Made by a program: the position numbers and the translations under genes | Assembly: GCF_963583255.1 (NCBI RefSeq) | Contig: NC_084815.1 | Span: forward strand, 16,973,807 to 17,037,806 | DNA from: Pyrus communis | Taxonomy: Eukaryota; Streptophyta; Magnoliopsida; Rosales; Rosaceae | DNA length: 64,000 nucleotides | Direction: 5' to 3' | Shown: piece after piece, positions 21,221 to 32,867 of the stretch | Position numbering within the stretch: position 1 is the stretch's first letter | How the letters are laid out: every line of letters starts with the position of its first letter | The notes under the pieces: generated by a model | Databases searched by the model: none | The model's input: the letters and a program-made list of their open reading frames with translations, nothing else | Told to the model about the DNA's origin: nothing

Positions 21221-23638
21221 TGCTCCTTCCTCACATGGATTATCGAGACTTGACAGCAAACCACCTGCAATCTCTCAATCACTTTCACATTTCGGCAAGC
21301 ATGCATATGCTATCAAATTATTGATCAATATGTGTAGATTTTCTGTCAGATATATTGACAAGTTCTTCACCTCTATAAACTATTTGGTACATTCCTTCTC
21401 AATAATGCATAGTTTTCCCTGATTTATGCACCTGCTCAACTTTAACAAAATTAAAGAAACCATTTGTACTATTGTTTCGGATAAATATGGTTCAATTTGG
21501 TTTGAGCTATAAATAGTTTTGGGGTTGGTTTGGTTTTTTTATCACATTCGCATTTTAGCATGAACCCGAGCTAAACTGCACTGCTTGGCATGATTCATTG
21601 GTTTTATCGTCACTTGGAATTGAAACTAATCCAAACAAGATCGTGTAAATTGTTGAGAATTTACACATTTATGTCAATGTACAACTCAAGATAAGGAAGT
21701 TTCTAAACATTGTTAAATAGGACTGAGAACCATGAATAATTTTAGCTTTAAGGTACCTCATTGAAATTTCATTTTCTTTTTTTCATATATATGAAAAATA
21801 TGTATCATGATTCACATGACATAAACAAAGTTAACTATTGAAAATTCAATTAAAGTCGATTGATTTTTAACCTTTATGTTAGAGAGAATACAACTTCTAT
21901 ATGCGAAAAAAATTCTCATAAACACACAAATATGACATTGATAAATATAAGGTCTATACTCAAGGTTCTAAAAGATGCTAGACGCTAGTTGCAAGGGCGG
22001 AGCCAAATACAAGGCTCCCCTAGGCTATGGCGTAGGGAGAGTTTGGTTCTTCAAGCTTAAAAATATTAATTTTTGGGTTAGTTTATGATTTTTAATTGTC
22101 ATATTCCACTTAAGAAATGAATTTTTTTATTAGTAAGGTTGTTTTTAAGAATAATAAGAGCTAATAGATGTCAAATAAACTCATCACTTTAACCAATATT
22201 ATATTTAATAGTAATAAATTAAAACTTCCATACCACAAATGGTTTCTTATTTTATTCACTTGAAAGTTTTGAAAGCTTTGAAAGCTTGAAACCTAGAAAA
22301 CATAGCATAAAATCCTTGCTTCAAATTACTACATTCAAGTTTTTACTATTATATAACTTTATGTAGGCAACATAGGATTAAAAATTTGATTTCGTAGTAA
22401 TAATTTTAACTTAGCCCACCCACCGAATAATTTCTGGCTACGCCATTGGCTAGTTGGGCAGTGGGCAGGGGCTTAGTGTCTAGGTGATTAGGCGAAAGCA
22501 TAGGCGGACTAGGCGGATTTAAGTAAATTTATTATATAATAACATATAGATTATAAAGTATCAGAATATAATGCAAAATAAAAGTTATTTATTTTTTGTC
22601 TAAGTGAGAATTGAGACTTAGGCGAGTGTTTAGGCAAGTCTGGACGTCATTTTTAATTTTCAAACGTCTAGGAAGTATCAGGACGATGATTAGTCACCTA
22701 GCAATGAGACAACATTAACGGAAATTTTTGGGACAGTGACCATACTTACCAAATCACCTACTTGCTGTAAAACTTTTCTCTTTCTTGATGTGGCAATAGG
22801 CAAAAACATGATCAATGTGGTGAGACAAAGCACAAATATCCGGCGGCTAGGAAAGTACTAAAAATTGCTACCAAGACTATAGACAATGGAGATTTCATCG
22901 GGTAAATCGGTAAAATTTCATTTTTCCCCATGCAAAAATACTCATCGAACCAATGAACAAAACCATCGATTCAAGTTCAGCAAAGGGTCAACCGATTTTC
23001 AAACTCCCTCGCCAGATCCAATAACATTCCGCCACGCAATTACCAAATCAAGTTGTCGAAATGGCTGTAGTACCCAGAAAGACCAACAACTTTCACCAAA
23101 AAAAAAAAAAAAACCATGGGCAAAATGGACATTTCATGGTAGGGACAGCCCGATGGACGGAAACTGAAACCATTTTGACTCTTCAACTGCAGCTACCCAA
23201 CCCCTTTCTTGTTTTGGTAATTCTCAATCTCAGTGACCTGCACATAAGTCGTGATTTAATTATAAATAAATAAATACAACACTTTAAGAATTTTTTAAAA
23301 TAAAAAATTTAACACGATACGAATAATTAAAATAATAAATATCACACAAAAACAACATCAACACAGCTCATTTACCAGAGCTAAGAAGCTAATAAGCTAA
23401 TATGCAGTAACTTTTCCCATTCCACACGTACAATAAATACACAGCGACCTTCCCAGCAGAGAGCCGGGAACACTCACATGCCTCTGTTCTTTTCTCAACC
23501 GTTTTCAGCCCCTCGAAAAGAGAAATAATCTGAAATTATTCAAAAATAATTAAATTAAATTAACAAAAAAAAAAACAAAATTTTGGTTTTGGGTCCATAC
23601 TAATTTCTGGGCACTTGTACTTTTCCTTCCTCCTACAG
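21221..23638. other. Upstream intergenic DNA of the endoglucanase gene
   Basis: No gene recognised. The segment is AT-rich; 22886-23167 and neighbouring frames show no domain. The last few hundred bases presumably hold promoter elements. Confidence 0.5.
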
Positions 23639-23645
23639 TATATAG
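23639..23645 (+). promoter_or_regulatory. Probable TATA box of the endoglucanase gene
   Basis: TATATAG lies 177 bp before the start codon, followed by a CT-rich leader (23665-23705), as is common for plant 5' untranslated regions. Confidence 0.45.
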
Positions 23646-23821
23646 AGGCCCATTGTGCTCCTTCACATTCCCAATCTCTCCACTTCTCTCTCCCAACTCC
23701 CTCTCCTTGGTTTATCAGAAATTTTAGCTGATAAACCACCACTCATTGCCTTTTTCTTTTGTGTTTTTACAGCTTCAAAGCAAAGAAAAAGCTTCCATCT
23801 TCTTACTGTTTTACTGCTGAT

Positions 23822-26800
23822 ATGGAGAAATTTGTGAGGGTAATTTCCATGGCTCCTCTGCTTCTGCTGCTCTGTTTGCCTTTTGCTTTGGCCGGCCATG
23901 ACTACGGGCAGGCTCTGAGCAAGAGCATTCTGTTCTTTGAAGCTCAGAGATCTGGGTTTCTTCCCCGCAACCAGAGAGTCACTTGGAGATCCAATTCTGG
24001 CTTGTACGATGGCAAGGCCAATGGGGTAACTTCTTCATTCAATAAAAATCTCAATTGGGTTTTGTAGTCAAATTACCCACTTCATCATTTTGCATAAAGA
24101 TTTCAATCTTTCAGTTAAAATCCCAACTGGGTTCATCATTTTGCATAGAAGCTCAACTCTTCAGTTAAAATCCCAACTGGGTTATGGTAAAATGTTGCAG
24201 TAAAATTACCCAGCTGATTATTTTTCATAAAAATTTAACCTTTGGCTTGGAATTTTCAGGTGGATCTGGTGGGAGGGTACTATGATGCAGGTGACAATGT
24301 GAAGTTTGGGCTTCCCATGGCCTTCACAGTGACAATGATGTCCTGGAGTATAATCGAGTACGGCAAGCAAATGGCTGCAAGCGGTGAGCTCGGCCATGCC
24401 ATGGAGGCCGTCAAATGGGGCACTGACTACTTCATCAAAGCTCATCCTGAACCCAATGTCCTCTACGGAGAGGTACTTTTCCCCCCAACTTCTCAACTTT
24501 TCCACTGTCCCGAACTAAAGTTATATGCTTTACTTTTCGTATAAAACATAATTTTGTGTTTTTTTAATGATTTATTGACCAACCCGATTTCCAAAATTTG
24601 ATTTTTATTTATTGCTTTTGTGTTTAATGTGTTAATTTTATGGTTAGGTCGGAGATGGGAACACTGACCATTACTGTTGGCAAAGACCGGAGGACATGAC
24701 CACTAACCGCCGGGCATACAAGATCAGCCCCAGCAATCCCGGGTCCGATCTCGCCGGAGAAACCGCCGCCGCCATGGCGGCTGCTTCCATTGTCTTCCGC
24801 CGCTCCAACCCCGCATACTCCCGTGAACTCCTCCGCCACGCCTATCAGGTCCGTCTCATTACTATATTTCTACATTTTTACCTAAACTAATCGTAATTAA
24901 ATTTAGCTTAATCAAGTTGATTAGAGTACGCTAACTTGAATTTGGTCCGTTGGTCTAAAAAGATAGTGTATTCCTGTGGTGGGGACCAGTAATACTACTG
25001 TCGGTTCAACCGGCGTACGTTAGTCATGTGCGGCATCGAGCCGCTGACAAGTACATGGTACATACTTCGGGTCTGATGCTTTTGGCGCGGGACCGGCGCA
25101 TGATAGGCAACTGTCGTTGTTGTTAGGCAGTTACGGTTCCGACTTACTTTTTGTCAGTCTGGGCATTGCTACTTGCTACAGCCCAGCGTACGTTACTTTT
25201 AGCATCGAATTTATAAACCCTAGGCCGGACGTTGCCGTTTTAATGCCAACGGCTGGCAGTTGTTACTTTTGGTTGGGTTGGCAATGAATTTTACACATGG
25301 TTAACCATGTAGGTTTGTATCTTGTATTGTTTTGTGTAAAAATTCATATCAGTAATAATAGTAAAAGAGATAATTTTAATATTTAACCGAAATATTAATT
25401 ATTATGTGGTATAAATTGGCAACAAAGGTAGTTGTTTTTTTTTTTTTTTTGTGAACAAATAATATTATCTACAGTAAGAGAAGGAGGTAGATTTAACCTC
25501 ACAATAGGCTGACAATAATATGGTTCAAATTCATTTTTGGCGAGAATCGAATTTAAGACTTCTCACTTCCAAGTGAAGAGAAATATTATTAGATCGTAGT
25601 GCTAAGTGACTCAAATGTGGTTGCTCTTAAATTTGAGAACAACTTCAGATTCATTTTTAATTGATTAACAAATACTTTTATAATTATGACAAGTAAATAA
25701 TAGCTTAATTTGACATATTGAGTGGATAACACATCGTACAAATCCCAAAGTCCCACTCCCACATAGACTTTCAACGTTAGTTCCTAATATTGTCGTTTGG
25801 ATTGTGAATATCTTTTTAGCTGTCTATGTACTATCCGTGGGTGTTTGAATAAAACATCTTTTCCATATAAAAAATATGCTCGTCTGCTTAAATGGGGGGT
25901 AAAAGTTAAAAAGTTTTCGGCGCATAATTTGGATCCTGGGGGGGCATATCTGCCCATCGATCACGGGGACTGTGCTGCTTGATCGTACAGAACCTACGAT
26001 ACAATCAGATCTAACGCGTCCACTTGTAGCCAATCCGTGAAAAGTGTGAATGCTATTTGCACTTTCACGTGCGACTTTTGTCGGTGGTATCGTACACCTA
26101 CCACACCCACACAATCCCCACCACCTTCCTTTCCATGCACATGCATAATTGTATTCCCTTAATACCCTTATTTTTTTAATTAATTTACTTCAAAAACCAC
26201 TGATCTTACACTGACACTTGTTTTGTTTTCAGCTGTTTGATTTTGCGGACAAGTACAGGGGTAAATATGACAGCAGCATCACCGTGGCCCAAAAGTACTA
26301 CCGGTCCATCAGTGGCTACAATGTACGTTATTGGGCCCATTTTGGGCTTTTCTCATTTGAGGCCCAAGAACAGCCCATAATGCTATTTCCATTTCATATC
26401 TAATTTTGGTGGGGTGTTGACATTTATTATTGTTATGTGCAGGATGAGTTGCTATGGGCTGCTGCTTGGTTGTTCCAGGCAAGTAACAACCAGTACTACT
26501 TGGACTACCTCGGAAACAGTGGTGATTCCCTGGGAGGAACCGGTTGGGGAATGACCGAGTTCAGTTGGGATGTCAAGTATTCGGGTGTCCAAACCCTTGT
26601 TGCCAAGGTACTCCTCACAACTATCGTCCATGAGATTTGAATTCAGAAAATTCTGAAAAAGCAAAGACTTTGTGTCACTAGACCAAACGGTCGTTGACAA
26701 TCTATATATGTTTTTTTATAAGTGAATTGTAAGTTGCATTGATTAGATTTATAGTGGGGAGACAACTAATTGGTTTGTGTTTTCTTGATTGACAGTTTTT

Positions 26801-28100
26801 AATGCAAGGTAAAGCTGGTCGTCATACAGCAGTCTTTGAGAAGTACCAACAGAAGGCTGAGTACTTCATGTGTTCATGCGTTGGTAAGGGCAGCCGGAAT
26901 GCACGGAAGACTCCCGGTGGACTAATTTACCGCCAGAGGTGGAATAACATGCAGTTTGTCACCAGTTCCTCCTTCTTGATCACTGTCTACTCCGACTATC
27001 TCACAACTTCCAGGAGAACATTAAAATGTGCTTCTGGCAATGTGGCACCCAATGAGCTTCTATCTTTCGCCAAATCTCAGGTAATTCATCCAAAAACATG
27101 TTCTTATCGAATCATCCAAAACATTAGTACTTTGTCAAAGCATGTAGTTTGATCCTATGTTCTTGTTAAAAAGTTCAGGTGGATTACATTCTAGGAGACA
27201 ACCCAAGAGCCACTAGTTACATGGTGGGATACGGAAACAACTACCCTCAACAAGTTCACCACAGGGCTTCCTCAATTGTTTCCTACAAGAAGGACTCATC
27301 ATTTGTGACCTGCAGGGGAGGCTATGCCACTTGGTTTAGCCGGAAAGCTAGTGACCCCAATCTGCTTACTGGCGCTATTGTCGGTGGACCTGATGCCTAC
27401 GACAACTTTGCTGATCAGAGAGACAACTATGAACAGACAGAGCCTGCTACTTACAACAATGCTCCTCTTCTCGGTATATTGGCACGCTTACATGCCGGCC
27501 ATGGTGGGTATAACCAGCTCCTACCAGGTATATATACTGACTGTGTTCAATTTTTCTAAGCCTTTGTCATTTTTTTTTGTCTAATGGTAATTGATGTATT
27601 GAACATTCTTACAGTGGTTCCCACTCAACCGAAATCTGCTGCACTGCCTAAACCAAAAGCAGCTCCAGTGCCAAAAGTTACTCCAGCTACTCCAGGTATT
27701 ACATAGCTTCTCTTACGAAACTTTGTTTATATTCACAGCCTCCTTTTTATGTTAAAATGCGTTGTCGGAAAGTGATCTAAAATGAGTGGCTTTTACTGCA
27801 GCTCCATCATCGAGCCCAATTGCAATATCGCAGAGGAAAACAACTTCTTGGATTTCCAAGGGAGTGACTTACTACAGATATTCCGCAATTGTGACCAACA
27901 AGTCTGCCAAGACACTTACAAACCTCAAGCTTTCCGTCTCAAAACTTTATGGTCCTATTTGGGGCCTCACAAAGGCCGGAAATTCCTATGTTTTCCCATC
28001 GTGGATCAACTCTTTACCGGCTGGAAAGAGCATGGAGTTTGTCTACATCCATTCTGCTTCTCCAGCAAATGTCTTAGTCTCAAGCTACTCATTAGCATAA
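23822..28100 (+). CDS. Endoglucanase, glycosyl hydrolase family 9 class C (secreted, CBM49)
   Basis: Endo-1,4-beta-glucanase acting on cellulose or other beta-1,4-glucans of the cell wall. Nine exons: 23822-24025, 24260-24472, 24648-24848, 26233-26322, 26443-26607, 26796-27080, 27179-27527, 27615-27695 and 27802-28100. All junctions are GT-AG with consistent phase, giving 628 residues. Residues 1-24 form a signal peptide ending in ALA, followed by [20 protein letters not shown], the usual mature GH9 start. Residues 75-81 are YYDAGDN with the nucleophile-side Asp pair. Residues 412-417 (VHHRAS) and 465-482 (with Glu474 in EPATYNNAP) are the second and third active-site regions. A Pro/Lys/Ala-rich linker (about 503-535) leads to a C-terminal CBM49 that contains [12 protein letters not shown] and ends SYSLA. 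Length and CBM49 place it with Arabidopsis GH9C-type enzymes (endoglucanase 6 and relatives). No lesion seen. Confidence 0.95.
25437..25611 (-). mobile_element. SINE (family S1) in endoglucanase intron 3
   Basis: Same body as 17863-18036, with its T tract at the left, so it is antisense to the host gene. Flanks CAAAGGTAGTTG (left) and CAAATGTGGTTG (right, near 25612) match at 10 of 12 positions and may be the aged target duplication. The minus-strand B-box is diverged. It lies well inside the 1384-bp intron, away from splice sites. Confidence 0.65.
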
Positions 28101-29041
28101 GAAAGGAAAAAAGCTCATCAAAACAAAGGGGAGAGGTTCACACAGTTTCTGGTATCGGAATGTAAGAATTGTGCAGCTATCCGAGTGCAGACCAGAAGAA
28201 ACAAGTCCTTTTTTTTCCTTTGCATTACTTGTGATTGGGATCTGCATAGGCGTTTTAGAAGAACGTAGGTCAAAAAATAAGTACGGAAATTGGGGAAGAA
28301 AGGAGTGACGAGACGGGTTTAAAATGAGTGCTCGTCCTCTTTCACCACAACTTTCAGTAGGGTTATTATACAGATAGGTTTTGGGAGAGAGGAACAGTTA
28401 AAAAGTAAGTGTGAGAGTTTGAGGGGGGTGAAAAAAATGACTTCTCTCTCAACTGGTTTCAAGAAGTCTTGTTTCTTTGTGCTTCAAAGCAGCTTTGGAT
28501 GTCGTTTTCCTTTTTACTTTTTTTTTGTGTTGTGAATGTTGTAAGCTTTGCAACATTGTTATCTTTGAATGGAATATAGTTTGTGCAGATTGCATTGTGT
28601 CTATCTGCGAACTCAGCAACCCTATTTTCACAGCTTTGATATTACTCAAGTTGTAAGTGGCGTGGTGACTCTTCACCAAGATACAAATTCCGCAAACGAG
28701 TAAACCAGGATCGAAACAGACATCGAAGAGTTTCCCCAACGTCGGTGCCATACTCGAATCCGATGCTTGACGTTGACATTGTCACTCCGAACTTTGTAAC
28801 ATGACAAGGTACGATCACACAGTCACTGTATCATGGCAAATCAAACACAATAGGGTCACGGCTCTCTTGGACATTTTGGGGACTTGTGCAAATTTAATAA
28901 AAAGGCCCTCCTCTAAAATAAAAAAAATTGAACAATATATTCGTACAAAGTTCAACAATTAATAATCAAACTTAATTGAAATCAGCATCTTACTCTACTA
29001 ATTGAATAATTTCCAATTGCCATGAAATCATGATTTAGGGT
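28101..29041. other. Endoglucanase 3' region and intergenic DNA
   Basis: The 3' untranslated region probably extends several hundred bases, given AATGGAATATAG near 28567. No further gene. Confidence 0.45.
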
Positions 29042-29049
29042 CCATCTAT

Positions 29050-29901
29050 TAGAAGTGCAATTCGGGCTCGGGTTCGGATTAAGTTTCATTCGGGTTCATT
29101 TGGATCCGGGTTTAATTGGGTTTGAGTTTACTTGAGTTAGGTTCGGATTGCTGAACTTTTTTTAGTTTAATCCTCTACAATTAGTTTGCAATAATTTTTA
29201 AATAGCATCAAAACTAGTTAACTTCACCATAAATCAATCAAAACTTCAATTTAGTTACACAAATTGATATCCGCTTAAAAGTTACACCAACTACGCAAAT
29301 TTTAACCATGCAAAATTTGAATTAAAAATACAAGAAAATACCAAAGCTTGTATGAAAAGAAAAAAAAAAAAGCAACACTTCACATCCAAATATAAACAAA
29401 CACCGAAGTCAAGTCTTGTTATCCAAATTCAATTTGCATTCCCATTAAATAAAAAAAATAGTTAGTTGTATATTATATATTCACAACTATCATTATAATC
29501 CTTTAAAACAGAGTACATGAGGACCTACAAATTACCAAATAGAATCAAGTTTAGTGTTACTTGAAATCCCAATGCCAAAAGCTTCAGCACTATCAATTAT
29601 ATTTATAAATAAAATTGTACCAAATATAATAAAGGTTGTTGGTTGTTGGTTGTTGGTTGTTGGACTTGGGTGTAATATGTGCATTAGTTCATTTGGGTTA
29701 TAATCAGGTTAGACTGTGCTGATAAATCTGGTAGGGCATGGGCGATCAAAGGATCAACTCAACCCAACCCAATAAATGACCGGGTTGAAGTTAGGTTGGG
29801 TTTGGGGTGGATTATAACTAAGAAAAATACCCACTTGTTCGGGTTTAAATTTGGGTGGACATGGGTGAGTTCAAGTTGGCCGAACCCAAATTGCACCACT
29901 A
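29050..29901. mobile_element. Non-autonomous hAT element
   Basis: Perfect 8-bp duplications CCATCTAT (29042-29049, 29902-29909) enclose 852 bp. The left end TAGAAGTGCAATTCGGGCTC pairs with the complement of the right end, TAGTGGTGCAATTTGGGTTC. Subterminal GGGTT/AACCC motifs are abundant at both ends (29060-29150; 29755-29890), a common feature of plant hAT non-autonomous elements. No transposase or captured gene is recognisable inside. Confidence 0.88.
29635..29662. repeat. (GTTGGTT)n microsatellite
   Basis: Four tandem copies of a 7-bp GGTTGTT unit inside the hAT element. Confidence 0.85.
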
Positions 29902-29909
29902 CCATCTAT

Positions 29910-32867
29910 GAAAAATGGAGCACAACTAAAAGAGAAATATGGAATTATGCTTGTGTTTATGGAAGAAATTAACATACAAGTTAGTTTTTTATTGCTTAAG
30001 AAAAGTAGAAGAAAGTAATACACAAATTTTTTATTGCTAGAGAAAAGTAGAAAATTAATATATTAAGTATAAGCTCCACGTTTTGTTAAAAAAAAATGTA
30101 TAAGCTCCACTTAATCAATTGTAATATAGATAAAACCATATGATGATGATTTTTCTTTTAAATTAAAAACTTTTTTTTGTTAAAAATTTACACTCACATG
30201 TAAGGTATAGAAGAATAAAAAATTTTGGGGCCCTCAGAAATTCGGGACCCTGTGCCACTGCACCTTTTGCACACCTCTAACGCCTCCTGAACAGCGCAAC
30301 ACAACGATAATAGGAAAAAACTTGTGGTGAAGGCAAAAACGCAACACAAGATTAAGTGTTGGTAAAGCGTTGGGTATTGCTATGCTTTTCGGAAAGCTAC
30401 TTCGGATGTGCTGAGTTTTGTGGCAACCACCCATGTTTGATGGATTTCCTTCTCAAGCCAGGCTATGCCCTCTGATTCGGCTAAAATGTTTGTGGTTGTG
30501 GTGGGTCGGATCCTCCTACAACTTGATTTCCTAGGTGGTTATGCAGTCCTCTACCAATTCAGTGGGTAAGCTGTCTTAACTAGCCAGATCAACGACACGT
30601 AAATCCTGACGAGTGTCACTCTTGATGATTCATTCAGTTTTGATGAGTCACGTGGCATGTGTATCATTTGTGAGAGATACAATGCACACCACGTAAACTT
30701 TGACATGTCAAAATTTTAGCGTGTCGGTGAGTATTTATCTCACCAAATTTTTTATGCCTATAAATGCCCCCACTTCAAGATGCGGTGCATATATGTACTT
30801 GTCACTTGAAGAAGGCATGTTTTGAAGCCCCTCTGAGTAGTGGATGTACTTTGCTCACAATGTTTTGAAGTCTCTCAACATATAACTCAATTCAAGAGCG
30901 ATGAACACTTGATCTTGAATCATGCTTGAAGTTTCTTCAAGGCCCTCGAGGCTTGATCTTGAATGAAACAGGACCACAAGGAATTTCACGTGGTGCATGG
31001 TCTTTGGCTTTAATGGTGATGAGTCGACACGTGTTTATTGTACCTGTTGATTCTCTATGAGCTTGATGAAGAACATGAGTGTCGGGGTGTTTGCATAATG
31101 TCTTTTGACTTTGTAAGCCTTGAAATGTGATTCATGAACTTGTGATTTGAAGTCACCCTCAAAGTAGGTTAGCAAGTGATTTCATGCTTACATAAGGTAC
31201 CACCATTAATGTGAAATAAATGGAGAGGCATACGAAAGCTAATTGAGATGGATGATATGCAATTGCTTGTTTTGACGCCTTTATCTTTTGGCTAAGATGT
31301 ACACCCTTTATACAAATGGCACCATAAAGCTTTAGTAGACTTAGCTTTTCCCTCAGGAATGTGGTGAGTTACAAAGTGTGTAATGGCTCAACACTACCTC
31401 GAGAATGTAGGGAGCCTTAGGGAATGTAATCAAAGTAAATGGACGTAAAGCGAAAAGTTTAAAAAAATTTCCGAACTTTAAAATGCAGTTTTAGGAGTCT
31501 AAACGACATGCGATGGCCGAAATCCACCTTATGTCACGTTAAAACAATTACTTCAAAATAGGGCGTCGTGCTCTTTTTGAAAACGTATCGTGGACCCAAA
31601 TTGAAGCTTAGACAACAAATCGGCAAATTCAACCTGCATTATTTTGCTTGTGTTTGTGTTTCTCAAATTGTTTTTTCTCTCCCTTTTTTCCTGATTCATC
31701 TCTGATCAAATTTTCCTTTTACTGATTTCCTTCGATTTTTTTCTTTTCCTAATTTCTTCGACCGATTCCCTTTGACTTGCAAGAGGATTTCCTTTCCTCA
31801 TATTGTGCCGATTTATTGAATGATTGCTTGAACTTCAAGCCATCATGAGTCAATAAATTGGCCAAAATAGCAACCCCTAAATCGCAAGACGTTCTTTTCT
31901 GTTTCCCTATTCTTGGACGATCAGTGCTACTTTATGTCGTTCACTTGTTGAGGTACGTTTACAATCTCGACTAATCTTCGGTTTCTTTGCAAATTGATCG
32001 AGATATCGATTGTGATACTCATTGACATATATTTTCTTGCAGGTACCAACATTTGTGGACTTCCGCGTCGTTTCTCTGCATCGTCTTCAGTTTCTGCCTT
32101 CTGCGATTCAAGCTCATGTGTTGTCTCCATCTGCGGTTTTGTACAGTCAGTGGCGGCTCCCTGCAAAGCGGGTTAGTCTCCTTGGTCAAACTTATACTGC
32201 AAGAAAAGTATTTCACAGCTCCACAATGGTTCTTTGGTCACAATTGGACTAAGAGGAGGTGTTTTTCAATTTTTTTTTTAATCAATTTTTAGTTTTAAAA
32301 AATCAAATCAAACCCACGCCGAATTGAAACCAAACCGAATAAAAAAATAAAAAACTACTTAACTGAATAGTCATTTCGATTTAGTTTTTGGTTTCAGCAA
32401 ATTGTTGTTAGCAATGACATGAGTGTAATGTAGTGTGTGAGTGTGTGATATGGGCTGCCAGAACACATTCCCCAAATCATTGTTTGCAATGATAAAACTG
32501 GTGCCGATCTCGTGCTCATGTTCCTTTGCACCTCCATCAATTAATTAATTTCTTGCAAATGGTCCTCTACTACAGTGATGAAAGTAAGTATCGTTTGTGC
32601 ATCACATTGTAAATTTGAATCCCCAAGCTCCCTAATATAAAATATCTATCATTCGACAAAACAATTTTTTTAATTAATTCTTGCTTTTATTTTTGTAAAA
32701 TACATTCCTTGTTCCCCAAACAAACAGTTTTACACGCAACCGAAAAATAAGTAAAAAAAGAGAGTAATAGTTGTCCTCCAACTTCTTGATTAAATTATTG
32801 AAATACAATTTGCATCTCAGAAACACAAACACAAAAGCCAAAGGGGGAAAATAAGAGAGAGAGAGAG
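29910..32867. other. Intergenic DNA with an LTR-like block
   Basis: No gene supported. 30600-30720 is an inverted homologue of 15890-16040. 30755-30790 carries TATAAATGCCCCC, a TATA-like promoter motif, so 30580-31560 may be an LTR remnant. 31660-31760 is a pyrimidine-rich tract. The short frames at 31927-32292 have no family features. The last 50 bp before 32868 are a GA-rich leader of the next gene. Confidence 0.45.
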
